A stretch of DNA of 64,000 bases from Bacillota bacterium (GTDB lineage Bacteria > Bacillota > Clostridia > Oscillospirales > Ruminococcaceae), in the NCBI GenBank assembly GCA_023412215.1, contig JAEYNX010000029.1:19273-83272 (forward strand), in the 5' to 3' direction. Shown here in pieces: positions 52,735 to 59,955 of the stretch. Numbering within the stretch: the first letter of the stretch is position 1; each line of letters opens with the position of its first letter. The position numbers and the translations under genes were made by a program. A model generated the notes under the pieces. The model was given only the letters and a program-made list of their open reading frames with translations, was not told the origin of the DNA and ran no database searches.

Positions 52735-53415
52735 TTATTTTTGGGGCTCTGTTACCTCAATGCTCTCAATGGTAATATCCTCAAGGGGCTTGTCGTTGGA
52801 ATCGGTTTTAACCTCTACCATCTTGTCCACGATATCCATCCCCTCGATCACCTGGCCGAATACCGTGTGCTTCCTGTCCAGCCAAGGGGTACCGCCGTTT
52901 TCCTTGTATTTATCGATTACCTGCGCGGGGAAGCCGGCGTCTTTCATCTGTGCAATCAGCTGGTCGTCCACCGTGGGGGCCTGTACGATAAAGAACTGGC
53001 TGCCGTTGGTGTTTGCACCGCTGTTTGCCATAGAGAGCGCGCCGCGGAAGTTCCACAGGTTATCGGAGAATTCATCCTCAAAGGGGGTGCCCCAGATGCT
53101 CTGGCCGCCCATGCCGTCAAGGCCCTCGGTATCGCCGCCCTGCACCATGAAGTCTTTGATCACGCGGTGAAAACGCACGCCGTTATATTTGCCGTCCTTG
53201 GCAAGGGTGAGAAAGTTCTCTACGGCCTTGGGTGCCTCGTCGGGGAAGAGAACGATCTTGATATCTCCCATGGTGGTTTTGATTACCGCCGTAGGGGCGT
53301 CGGCCTTAACCTCTTTATACTGCTTTAACACTAAATTTCCTCCGCATCCTGATAATAAAAATATGGACATTGCCGCCATTACGAGCACTGCCTTTAGAAT
53401 ATGTAAGCGTTTCAT
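52735..53415 (-). CDS. Peptidyl-prolyl isomerase (cyclophilin), lipoprotein
   Basis: 226 residues. Lipoprotein signal peptide with lipobox LLSGC (acylated Cys near 24), then a cyclophilin domain: FHRVIKDFMVQGGD near 84 (catalytic Arg), GALSMANSGANTNGSQFFI near 128 and HTVFGQVIEGMDIVDKM near 185. It should fold secreted proteins at the membrane surface. I start at the ATG with complement 53413-53415 (MKRLHILK); earlier ATGs give tails that do not belong to a signal peptide. AGGAG is 12 bases upstream. Confidence 0.88.
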   Translation of the reverse strand: MKRLHILKAVLVMAAMSIFLLSGCGGNLVLKQYKEVKADAPTAVIKTTMGDIKIVLFPDEAPKAVENFLTLAKDGKYNGVRFHRVIKDFMVQGGDTEGLDGMGGQSIWGTPFEDEFSDNLWNFRGALSMANSGANTNGSQFFIVQAPTVDDQLIAQMKDAGFPAQVIDKYKENGGTPWLDRKHTVFGQVIEGMDIVDKMVEVKTDSNDKPLEDITIESIEVTEPQK

Positions 53416-53526
53416 TTTTAACCACATCTCCTGTACGTATATTTTTACACGATAAAATGCCTGTAAACACCGATATTGCCGCGCAAACGGCAGCTCGGAG
53501 ATTCTTGACAAATGCTTTGCTTATTA

Positions 53527-53558
53527 TCTTATAAACGCAAACGCGTTTAAGATAATTG
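53527..53558 (-). repeat. Long hairpin in the cyclophilin leader
   Basis: TTATCTTA-A-ACGC, loop GTTT, and GCGT-T-TATAAGATAA give about 13 base pairs inside a leader of about 230 bases (53416-53648). No T-run. The leader also contains TTAAAAAC/GTTTTTAA at about 53613-53640. Long structured leaders are unusual for a cyclophilin gene. Confidence 0.5.
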
Positions 53559-53653
53559 TCCGTTTCCGCCGGTTGCCCTGTAGGGGCGAGGCGTTGGACA
53601 TAAAACGTAAGCTTTAAAAACGGCTCTCTGTTTTTTAAGCCTACAATGTGCTT

Positions 53654-53682
53654 ATTATACCCTATTAAGCGTGCTCTGGCAA
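53654..53682 (-). promoter_or_regulatory. Promoter of the cyclophilin gene
   Basis: TTGCCA and TATAAT with a 17-base spacer on the minus strand. Confidence 0.65.
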
Positions 53683-53725
53683 GCATTAAAAGGTGAAGTT
53701 TTACAGACAAAAGGGCGTTCAAACT

Positions 53726-54195
53726 AAAAAAGGTACTCCGGCTGCGCAAGCCGGAGTACCACGATATGTTGACAGTTAAAACGTAAAACCTAGAACATTG
53801 GCATCACCTTTTGAGTAAGATGGAAATAGGTGCTTAAAACGCCTTTCGAAATCGCTTTTTGTTTGGCCGCGCGGCCTGAGTAAAACTTCTGGAGTGTGTA
53901 CAGAAGGGAAGAACATTAAGGAGAAACCCGATGCCGGCACCGAAGAAAACCGCTAAGGAAAGCTGATTGCCTGGTTTGCAGATATTATTGTACCTGCTGG
54001 GGCAATGTGCCGAGCGATTTAATCTGCGCGGGGGTTGTTCACTGTTCAGCGCTCAAGCCACGAAGAACGTAAAACGATCAGGCTTACTTATCGGCAGGCC
54101 TAAATGATCGTGCAAACCGTTTAAGCCCGCCCTTTATCTGATACATTGGACCCGCCCTCCCTATTATTGATTGAAAGATGTTACCTCTCTTTCCG
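53726..54195 (-). ncRNA. Candidate ~470-nt structured noncoding RNA, class unknown
   Basis: A complete transcription unit on the minus strand with no convincing protein gene. It has a near-consensus promoter (54203-54231) and ends in a 12-bp hairpin GGTACTCCGGCT/AGCCGGAGTACC plus six T (53726-53760). Internal stems: ACGATCA/TGATCGT with coaxial AGGC/GCCT (54074-54111), GAGCG/CGCTC (54012-54054), GCAG/CTGC, CTTCTG/CAGAAG (53886-53906), GGCCGCGCGGCC (53865-53876) and a closing-type AGCG/CGTT stem. The 5' part has repeated G-runs GGGAGGGCGGG and GGGCGGG. It does not show RNase P, tmRNA, SRP or 6S signatures. Two tiny frames exist inside; one (54084-54146) has a good ribosome-binding site. Confidence 0.6.
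54084..54146 (-). CDS. Possible 20-aa peptide inside the RNA unit
   Basis: GGGAGGGCGG lies eight bases upstream of an ATG that opens MYQIKGGLKRFARSFRPADK followed by TAA. The peptide is basic and unrecognised. The end of the frame overlaps the strong ACGATCA/TGATCGT stem, so translation could disturb it, as in a leader peptide. Coding evidence is only the ribosome-binding site and distance; chance is quite possible. Confidence 0.25.
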   Translation of the reverse strand: MYQIKGGLKRFARSFRPADK

Positions 54196-54202
54196 TGTCT
54201 TT

Positions 54203-54231
54203 AATATAACACAATAATTATACAAAGTCAA
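54203..54231 (-). promoter_or_regulatory. Promoter of the candidate noncoding RNA
   Basis: TTGACT and TATATT with a 17-base spacer on the minus strand, in a very A+T-rich block; predicted start near 54195. Confidence 0.7.
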
Positions 54232-54289
54232 TATATTTTATTAACATTTCGTTGAAAAAATATATATATTGCGGTACTAATAATTGTTA

Positions 54290-54318
54290 TTGACAACGCT
54301 AGGCATTTGCCTTACAAT
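54290..54318 (+). promoter_or_regulatory. Promoter of the DUF1292 gene
   Basis: TTGACA and TACAAT, 17-base spacer, divergent from the noncoding RNA promoter. Confidence 0.72.
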
Positions 54319-54408
54319 TTAAGCATGCAGAGAAACTGCTAACGCGACTTTCAGCAAGGCTTATTCTTCAATGTTATTAGGCTTATATTTAGGCCGATGG
54401 AGGTTATC

Positions 54409-54708
54409 ATGTCAGAAGAAATGGAATTTGGCCCGAACATCTTATCCCTTACCGATGAAGACGGTAATGAGCATGAGTTTGAGATACTTGACGAGCTTGA
54501 TGTAGACGATAAGCACTATATTGCGTTGTTACCTGCGAGCGAAGAAGACTTCGAGGACGACGAGGACGATGGCCAGCTGATCGTGTTGAGAAGCGAGGAA
54601 GAAGACGGCGAGGAGTTTCTCGCTTATATAGAGGACGAAGAAGAGTTCAACCGGATTGCCGCCATGTTCGTGGAGCGCCTTTCGGATGAATATGACTTTG
54701 AAGAATAA
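54409..54708 (+). CDS. DUF1292 protein (YrzB-like)
   Basis: 99 residues, extremely acidic, with SLTDEDGNEHEFEILDELD at the start and ALLPASEEDFEDDE in the middle, the DUF1292 pattern. In many Firmicutes this gene closes the ireB-ruvX-yrzB group; here it stands alone with its own promoter. Function unknown. I use the ATG at 54409, five bases after GGAGG; an ATG four codons earlier overlaps that site. Confidence 0.88.
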   Translation: MSEEMEFGPNILSLTDEDGNEHEFEILDELDVDDKHYIALLPASEEDFEDDEDDGQLIVLRSEEEDGEEFLAYIEDEEEFNRIAAMFVERLSDEYDFEE

Positions 54709-54730
54709 GTTTAAGCCTAAGATGTAAAAC

Positions 54731-54948
54731 AAGCGGATTTCGTATCCTGCCCAGTGCGATAGTGCGGCGTATATAAATCCAACAAGCATTAAACGGGAAC
54801 GCGGCTCTGAAGGCGGCCTGCAGACCTCCCGCCATACCGGTTTCGGGTATGTGCGGACGAAGGGAGCGAAAACCCTCCAGGAGCGTACCCACCCTGTCGT
54901 GTGACGGGTTTAATGTAGTCGTACAACGGCCGGGCGGGTTAACCTTTA
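54731..54948 (+). ncRNA. ssrS: 6S RNA candidate
   Basis: The stretch folds like 6S RNA: a closing stem (CCTGCCC-GT at 54746-54755 with GC-GGGCGGG at 54929-54938), a large central bubble whose 3' side holds a small hairpin (CCTGTC-GTGT-GACGGG at 54892-54907), and a long rod-like terminal stem (GGG-ACGC, GCTC, AGG, CTCCC, CATACC against their partners up to 54883). Length near 200 nt fits. 6S RNA mimics an open promoter and sequesters sigma-A polymerase. The call rests on folding by eye, not on a covariance search. Confidence 0.6.
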
Positions 54949-54956
54949 AAAAGCAA

Positions 54957-54987
54957 TCGTCTTGGTGTACCTATTAAGGCGATCAGG
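54957..54987 (+). repeat. Hairpin downstream of the 6S candidate
   Basis: ATCGTCTT and AAGGCGAT pair across a short loop, between the 6S candidate and a terminator. May be part of the 3' processing region. Confidence 0.35.
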
Positions 54988-55013
54988 GACGCAAAAAGCC
55001 GCAGAATAAATAC

Positions 55014-55052
55014 AAGCGAGCCATGGAACACTAGTTCCGTGGCTCGCTTTTC
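55014..55052 (+). terminator. Terminator following the 6S region
   Basis: AAGCGAGCCA-GGAAC / GTTCC-TGGCTCGCTTTT hairpin with T-run on the plus strand. Confirms that transcription crosses 54709-55013, a gene-free stretch. Confidence 0.8.
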
Positions 55053-55162
55053 GTGTAAAAGGCATCGGCGCGGGTGGCGTTAAGCCGCCGAATTGTCGCT
55101 TAATATACTCCGGAGGCGACGGCAGAAGAATTAGTATTGCGATGCGAGGGGAGTGTGGCGGT

Positions 55163-55513
55163 ATGAAAAAGCTCGGCGGCGCATTACTCGGCCTTGCGGT
55201 GGGCCTGCTCAACGGCCTCTTCGGCGCGGGGGGCGGCATGGTGGCCGTGCCGATGCTCAAAAAAGCGGGGCTCGAGCCGAAGGACGCTCACGCGACCTCC
55301 ATCGCCATCACCATGCCGCTCTCGGTGTTCAGTGGTTATTTATACCTGCAGGCGGGCGGACTTGCGCTCAGCGACGCCCTGCCGTTTATCCCCGCGGGGG
55401 TGATTGGCGCGCTGGTGGGCGCCTTGCTGCTGAAAAAGGCCTCCAACACTCTGCTTCGGCGGCTGTTTGGGGCGCTGGTGATCGTTGCAGCCGTGCGGCT
55501 GCTGATGCGATGA
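55163..55513 (+). CDS. TauE/SafE-family exporter, N-terminal half protein
   Basis: 116 residues, about four membrane helices. GLAVGLLNGLFGAGGGMVAVPML near 10 is the first TauE/SafE repeat signature, and TSIAITMPLSVFSGYLYL near 48 follows. Standard TauE proteins are about 250 residues; here the two repeats are made as separate proteins from overlapping genes. Substrates of the family are sulfite, sulfoacetate or related anions. Start chosen at the ATG at 55163 (MKKLGGALL) after GGGGAG. Confidence 0.82.
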   Translation: MKKLGGALLGLAVGLLNGLFGAGGGMVAVPMLKKAGLEPKDAHATSIAITMPLSVFSGYLYLQAGGLALSDALPFIPAGVIGALVGALLLKKASNTLLRRLFGALVIVAAVRLLMR

Positions 55514-55926
55514 CCGGGATGCTGATACAGGCGCTGGCGGGCTTTGCCTCGGCGCTTTTGGGCGCGCTGGGCATGGGCGGCGGCGGGGTGCTGCTCATCT
55601 ACCTTACCGCTGTCGCGCAGATGTCTCAAACCAAGGCACAAGGCACCAACCTTATTTTTTTTGTGCCTGTCGCCATTACTGCGCTCATTCTGCACAGCAA
55701 AAACAAGCTGGTTCACTACAGGCTGGCGGCAATAGGCGTGCTGACGGGTGCGGCGGGCGTTTTCGCCGGTTTTTTCTTGGCCCGGCAGCTGGGGGATAAG
55801 ATACTATCGAAGGTGTTCGCGGTGTTTTTACTGGCGCTGGGAATCAAAGAATTATTGGGTGGCATTGACTTTAGGCACAAAAATCATAAGGAGAAAAACG
55901 GTGACAGTAACCGGCAGCATAATTAA
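55510..55926 (+). CDS. TauE/SafE-family exporter, C-terminal half protein
   Basis: 138 residues with four membrane helices and its own repeat signature ALLGALGMGGGGVLLIYL near 14, followed by AQGTNLIFFVPVAITAL near 43. Translation begins at ATG inside the stop of the preceding gene (ATGA), so the two halves are made together and presumably assemble as a heterodimer. Ends in a basic tail HKNHKEKNGDSNRQHN. Same frame is open far upstream, but that part is not protein-like. Confidence 0.82.
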   Translation: MTGMLIQALAGFASALLGALGMGGGGVLLIYLTAVAQMSQTKAQGTNLIFFVPVAITALILHSKNKLVHYRLAAIGVLTGAAGVFAGFFLARQLGDKILSKVFAVFLLALGIKELLGGIDFRHKNHKEKNGDSNRQHN

Positions 55927-55939
55927 TTCTGTAGAAATG

Positions 55940-55971
55940 AAAAGACGTGCGGAACGAACCGTACGTCTTTT
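55940..55971. terminator. Bidirectional terminator
   Basis: AAAAGACGT-CGG / CCG-ACGTCTTTT between the converging TauE and GH3 genes. Confidence 0.82.
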
Positions 55972-56004
55972 ACGTTTGCTTTTTTAACCTAAGCAAAGAT
56001 TGAA

Positions 56005-57882
56005 TCAGTAGGTTAGCCCATAACCCAGATCAAACAATGGCTTTGCGTCTTGCTTTCCGATATCCGCAACGCTGCGGTACCAAGGCATGGCAAGCTTTCC
56101 GCTGAAGGGGGTCTCGCCAACCAATACGGACGCCACGCCGTCCCCTTCGGTGCCCGGCAGGTAGCACGCAACGGCAGCGTCCCAGTCGGGCAGAGAATCG
56201 TTGATGATAACGTTGCGCCCGGTTATCAGCAGCGCTGCGGTGGGTTTATTCAGGCTCTTTGCTAGCGCAATGGCATCCTTGTTGCCCGGCAACGCACACT
56301 TTCCGGTGATGGAAAGGTCCGCGGTATCGCCGTTAAACTCGGCGTAAGGGGCCTCGCCGAGCGCCAGTATCACCACGTCGGTCTGCTGCGCTTTATTCTT
56401 GTCGGTAATCAGCTCCAGCCCGTATTCCTTGGCATAGGCCTCAAACCCTTCGAGAAGGGTGGTACCCTCGGTGAGCTTGCGACCGTTTTTATCCGGCTCG
56501 CCGTTCCAGGTAATCGTCCAGCCGCCGCATTGAACGCCGATATCCTCAAGGGCCGGGCCGGTCAAGAATACCTTCTGCCCTTTTTTAAGCGGCAGCAGTC
56601 CGCCTTCGTTTTTTAACAGCACCAGCGATTTCTCAACAAGACTCTTGGCAAGGCTGCGGTATTGTTCGCTGCCCACGGCGTTCACCTCATGGGTGAGCTT
56701 CTGCTGGTCGGGGTCGTCAAACAGTCCGGTCTCCATCTTCACGGTGAGGATGCGGCGGCAGGCGTCGTTGATGCGCTCCTCCGTGATTACACCGTCCTTC
56801 GCCGCCTTTAGTATTACGCTTACCGTGTTTGCAAAATCGTAAGGCTGCATCAGCATATCGATCCCCGCGTTTACGGCGAGGATGATGTTTTCGTCCAGTG
56901 AACTGCCGCTTAGGCCCTTTGTGGCTTCCCAGTCGGACACCACAAAGCCCTTAAAGCCCAGCTGCCCCTTGAGCACATCGGTGATCAGGTGCTTGTTTTC
57001 GTGCATCTTCACACCGTCAAACGAGCTGAACGACACCATAACGGTCTTCACGCCGGCGTCGATAGCAGCCTTATAGGGGAGCATGTGCAGCTGCATCAGT
57101 TCTTCTTCGGATATCCGGCAGTCCCCGCGGTCAATCAGGTAGTCGCCTTCCCCCGTGCCGTATTCGGCGCCGCCGTCGGCGACATAGTGCTTCGCGCAGG
57201 CGATCACCCCATGCTCCTGCAACCCCTTTATGTAGGCGGACGAAAGGGTGGATACCAGCGCAGGGTCGCTTGAAAGGCTTTCGTAGGTGCGGCCCCAGCG
57301 GGGGTCTTGTGCCACCGCCACACACGGCGCAAAGTTCCATAGGGTTTTGGTAAGCTTCATCTCTTCGGCCACCGCCGCGCCCATTTGGTACATCAAATCG
57401 GGCGCATTCGCGGCGCCCAGCCCCACGTTGTGGGGGAAAACAACCGCACCGTAAACGTTGTTGTGCCCGTGTACGGCGTCTACGCCATACAAAAACGGTA
57501 TGGGAACGGTACGCCCCATTGCCGCTTTCTGCAGCGCGTTAACGGTATTCTGCCAGTTTTCCACCGTATTTTTGCCGCCCGGTATCGAACCGCCGCCGCT
57601 CAATATCGAGCCAAGCCCGTATTTCTTTACCTCGGCGGGGCCAGCGGCAAGCTGCTCGCCCTGCACCATCTGGCCGACCTTATCCTCAAGGGTCATACGT
57701 GCCAGTACCGCCTCCACGCGCTCCTCTACGGATGTGCCCGACGTGTCTACCGCGGCTGAATTTTCCGCACTTTGCGAAAGGGCGGAAGAATCCGGCGAGG
57801 CTGTATTGGGTTCGGCACCGGCACAGGCGCTGAGTGCCAGACTGACTGCGAGGGTAAAGAGCAATACAGATGTTCTTTTCAT
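56005..57882 (-). CDS. Glycoside hydrolase family 3 lipoprotein (exo-beta-glucosidase)
   Basis: 625 residues. Lipoprotein signal with lipobox LSAC (Cys20), Ser/Ala-rich linker to about 50, then the GH3 barrel with YGVDAVHGHNNV near 132, AKHYVADGG near 228 and the nucleophile Asp in KGFVVSDWEA near 315; the alpha/beta sandwich follows (KSLVLLKNEGGLLPLKKG near 420). Closest to ExoP/cellulodextrin-type enzymes releasing glucose from beta-glucans at the cell surface. It has a palindromic operator candidate upstream. Whether it meets the cyclic glucan made in this window is unknown. Confidence 0.92.
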   Translation of the reverse strand: MKRTSVLLFTLAVSLALSACAGAEPNTASPDSSALSQSAENSAAVDTSGTSVEERVEAVLARMTLEDKVGQMVQGEQLAAGPAEVKKYGLGSILSGGGSIPGGKNTVENWQNTVNALQKAAMGRTVPIPFLYGVDAVHGHNNVYGAVVFPHNVGLGAANAPDLMYQMGAAVAEEMKLTKTLWNFAPCVAVAQDPRWGRTYESLSSDPALVSTLSSAYIKGLQEHGVIACAKHYVADGGAEYGTGEGDYLIDRGDCRISEEELMQLHMLPYKAAIDAGVKTVMVSFSSFDGVKMHENKHLITDVLKGQLGFKGFVVSDWEATKGLSGSSLDENIILAVNAGIDMLMQPYDFANTVSVILKAAKDGVITEERINDACRRILTVKMETGLFDDPDQQKLTHEVNAVGSEQYRSLAKSLVEKSLVLLKNEGGLLPLKKGQKVFLTGPALEDIGVQCGGWTITWNGEPDKNGRKLTEGTTLLEGFEAYAKEYGLELITDKNKAQQTDVVILALGEAPYAEFNGDTADLSITGKCALPGNKDAIALAKSLNKPTAALLITGRNVIINDSLPDWDAAVACYLPGTEGDGVASVLVGETPFSGKLAMPWYRSVADIGKQDAKPLFDLGYGLTY

Positions 57883-57980
57883 GCAGCAACAATCCTTTCA
57901 TGGGTTTAATCGCACATCAACAGGGCCGTGTTTGTCCTTTCCGCCGCCCGCCCCGCGGGGGCGGGGCGGGTGTACATAAA

Positions 57981-58041
57981 GGTATAATAAGCGAAAACAA
58001 CTGTTTTCACTTATTATACCACCATACCCATATTTGCTCAA
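57981..58041 (-). promoter_or_regulatory. GH3 promoter with 40-base palindrome
   Basis: On the minus strand TTGAGC and TATAAT are 17 bases apart (58013-58041). The -10 box lies in one arm of a palindrome at 57981-58020: GGTATAATAAG-C-GAAAAC, AACT, GTTTTC-A-CTTATTATACC, with a single mismatch. A regulator binding here would cover the -10 and start site. The central AATAAGCG-AAACAACTGTT recurs at 22883. Confidence 0.6.
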
Positions 58042-58106
58042 CAAAGCTTCCAAATAATATTGAAAGCCGACAGGATTATTCAGGCGTGCGCTAAGCAAAA
58101 TAACAA

Positions 58107-58131
58107 GGGCGGAACGCAACGCGCTCCGCCC
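58107..58131 (-). terminator. Terminator of the YegP gene
   Basis: GGGCGGA / TCCGCCC stem; on the minus strand followed by TTGTTATTTT. Confidence 0.6.
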
Positions 58132-58164
58132 AAATGCTTGTCTATTCCTTTTATGTAGATTCTG

Positions 58165-58542
58165 TTACGGCTCAATAATCTCAGCCTCCGGCGCGTTTTT
58201 GCGCACCGACTCGATGCCGTTTTCACAGCTCTGCTTGCCTTTGTAGGCCTCGCTTACCGCGATGATCTCGCCGTTGCGGGCCTTTAAGCGAAACCGGAAC
58301 TCGCCTATGCGGTCAGAATACAGCTCAAATTTAGGGTTTACCGTTTTCGCATACCCTTCCACCGTCTGGTCTTCATAATAAGCAATCGGCGCGTTTTTAA
58401 TAACGCTCTCAATCCCGTTTTTGCAGCTTGCCAGCGACGAGTAGTTCTCGCTGGTGGCGATAACCTGCCCGTTGGCTGCTACAAGGTTAAAACGAAAAGC
58501 GCCGGAGGGGGTAGTTTTAATCACAAATTTACCCTTGGCCAT
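58165..58542 (-). CDS. YegP/DUF1508 family protein, two repeats
   Basis: 125 residues made of two YegP units: residues 3-50 (KFVIKTTPSGAFRFNL, ATSENYSS, CKNGIESVIKNAP) and 72-118 (KFELYSDRIGEFRFRL, AVSEAYKG, CENGIESVRKNAP). Small beta-rich proteins of unknown function, widespread in bacteria. AACGGAG precedes the ATG. Confidence 0.88.
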   Translation of the reverse strand: MAKGKFVIKTTPSGAFRFNLVAANGQVIATSENYSSLASCKNGIESVIKNAPIAYYEDQTVEGYAKTVNPKFELYSDRIGEFRFRLKARNGEIIAVSEAYKGKQSCENGIESVRKNAPEAEIIEP

Positions 58543-58670
58543 CTTTGTGCTCCGTTCCGCCGTATCCTATCGGCCTTAATCTGTTCGAATAAGGTTGTTG
58601 CCGCATATACCGTCAGGGATGAGCCAAAATACCGTTATTATCGTTATCGCCAAAAGTTGGTGCCAAAAAA

Positions 58671-58699
58671 AATATAGCACCTAAAAAGTGAATAGTCAA
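58671..58699 (-). promoter_or_regulatory. Promoter of the YegP gene
   Basis: TTGACT and TATATT with 17-base spacer on the minus strand, 130 bases before the start codon. Confidence 0.6.
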
Positions 58700-58789
58700 G
58701 ATGCCGAGTGGCATAGTGGAGCGGTTTGCAGCGTAAAATTTACATGGAAATTTTACAATAAAATTAATTAAAGTTCTTACAAATCCCTA

Positions 58790-58840
58790 TTGCTTAAATT
58801 GGGGATTTATAGTACAATACATAGTATACCAAATTGGTAT
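58790..58840 (+). promoter_or_regulatory. Desulfoferrodoxin promoter and palindromic operator
   Basis: TTGCTT and TACAAT with 17-base spacer, then at the expected start of transcription ATACCAA-A-TTGGTAT, a perfect 7-1-7 palindrome (58826-58840). The position suggests a repressor, possibly responding to oxidative stress; the site does not look like a PerR or Rex box. Confidence 0.6.
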
Positions 58841-58868
58841 TATAAATAGTTTAGAGGAGGTAATATTT

Positions 58869-59255
58869 ATGAGAGGCGAACCGAGGTTTTTCCTGTGCAA
58901 AGAATGTAATAATCTGATGGGTATGATCTTTCATGGCAGCGGCCAGCTGGAGTGCTGCGGGCAGAAGATGCTGGAGCTTATCCCCAACACGGTGGAGGCT
59001 TCCACCGAGAAGCACCTGCCGGTTATCAGCGTGGACGGCACCACCGTTACGGTGAAGATTGGCGAAGTTGCGCATCCGATGCTGGCAGAACACCACATCG
59101 AGTGGATATACATCAACACCAGCAAGGGCGGCCAGCGCAAGAGCCTTGAGATTGGCGCGGAGCCGAAGGCAGTATTTGAACTGGCAGACGGCGAAGAGCT
59201 GGTGTCGGCTTATGCTTACTGCAACCTGCATGGTCTTTGGGCAGCCAAGGCATAA
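58869..59255 (+). CDS. dfx: Desulfoferrodoxin (superoxide reductase)
   Basis: 128 residues with both iron sites. The desulforedoxin domain has FLCKECNN (Cys10, Cys13) and LECCGQK (Cys29, Cys30); the superoxide reductase domain has the ligands His in VAHPMLAEHHIEWIYI and Cys/His in AYCNLHGLW. It reduces superoxide to peroxide without making oxygen, typical of anaerobes. GAGGAGG precedes the ATG. No rubredoxin gene is adjacent. Confidence 0.95.
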   Translation: MRGEPRFFLCKECNNLMGMIFHGSGQLECCGQKMLELIPNTVEASTEKHLPVISVDGTTVTVKIGEVAHPMLAEHHIEWIYINTSKGGQRKSLEIGAEPKAVFELADGEELVSAYAYCNLHGLWAAKA

Positions 59256-59277
59256 ATAAAGCGCTATAAAAAACAGT

Positions 59278-59319
59278 AACCGGCGTAAGAGGGGTACAAG
59301 CTTCGCTTACGCCGGTTTT
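59278..59319. terminator. Terminator after desulfoferrodoxin
   Basis: AACCGGCGTAAG / CTTACGCCGGTTTTA hairpin between converging genes. Confidence 0.83.
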
Positions 59320-59323
59320 ATAT

Positions 59324-59926
59324 TTACGGGTGTTTTGAGGGCAGTGGCTGTTTGGGGCGGGATGGCTTTATCAAAGCGGCGGCCCCCCGGTACAGCAGGT
59401 ACCCCAGAGCGGTTCCGGCAGAGTTAAAGATGATATCGTCGATATCGCTGATGCCCGTTACAAACAGGTACTGCAGCAGCTCGATCGAAAGGGAACACAG
59501 TGCCCCCATCAGCAGGCAAAACCAGAAGCCGCGCCGCCTTTTTCGCAGGGCGGGCAGCAGTGCCCCCAACGGGACAAACCACAGGATGTTGCCGAGCAGG
59601 TTGTAGATAAAAAACCACTTGGTATAGGCAAAATACAGCTTGATGGTATGCACAAACGGCGTGAGGTTTACCCCTTCAAGCAGCGAGGTTTTGTCGGCCC
59701 AAAGGTCTAGGCGTATGCCGTAGCGAAAGGCCGTAATCTGGTACAGGCAGATGAGGTAAAACACAAACACCCACAGCAGCACCTCAGTCACCCTGTTCGG
59801 CGGCAGCGCTCCCTTACGGCGCTCCGTGCGCAGTACCCACAGTCTTGCCGCGGCCCAGAGTGCAAACAGCACAGCGGCGACGGCGACCGTATGGAATACC
59901 AGACGAACGATTCCTTCTATGCTCAA
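59324..59926 (-). CDS. VanZ-family membrane protein
   Basis: 200 residues, five hydrophobic helices. The VanZ block is NLLGNILWFVPLGALLP (about 110), followed by SIELLQYLFVTGISDIDDIIFNSAGTALG (seen in pieces: SIELLQY, DIDDIIFN). VanZ-like proteins are common in Clostridia; a few affect glycopeptide susceptibility, most are of unknown function. Nothing here links it to resistance. Last residues are Pro/Lys-rich. Confidence 0.85.
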   Translation of the reverse strand: MSIEGIVRLVFHTVAVAAVLFALWAAARLWVLRTERRKGALPPNRVTEVLLWVFVFYLICLYQITAFRYGIRLDLWADKTSLLEGVNLTPFVHTIKLYFAYTKWFFIYNLLGNILWFVPLGALLPALRKRRRGFWFCLLMGALCSLSIELLQYLFVTGISDIDDIIFNSAGTALGYLLYRGAAALIKPSRPKQPLPSKHP

Positions 59927-59955
59927 AGAACGCAGCCCCCTTTTCGTGTAGGCAA

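Noticed and set aside
53315..53749. A 144-codon minus-strand frame overlapping the cyclophilin leader
   Set aside because: Starts inside a terminator hairpin, covers the cyclophilin promoter, and looks like translated noncoding DNA.
53776..53916. A 46-codon frame inside the candidate noncoding RNA
   Set aside because: No ribosome-binding site; the frame crosses two of the RNA's stems. Kept only as part of the RNA.
54720..55010. RNase P RNA, tmRNA or SRP RNA
   Set aside because: The GAGGAAAGTCC, CCA-ended tRNA-like and GGTCAGGTCCGGAAGG signatures are absent; the fold suits 6S RNA better.
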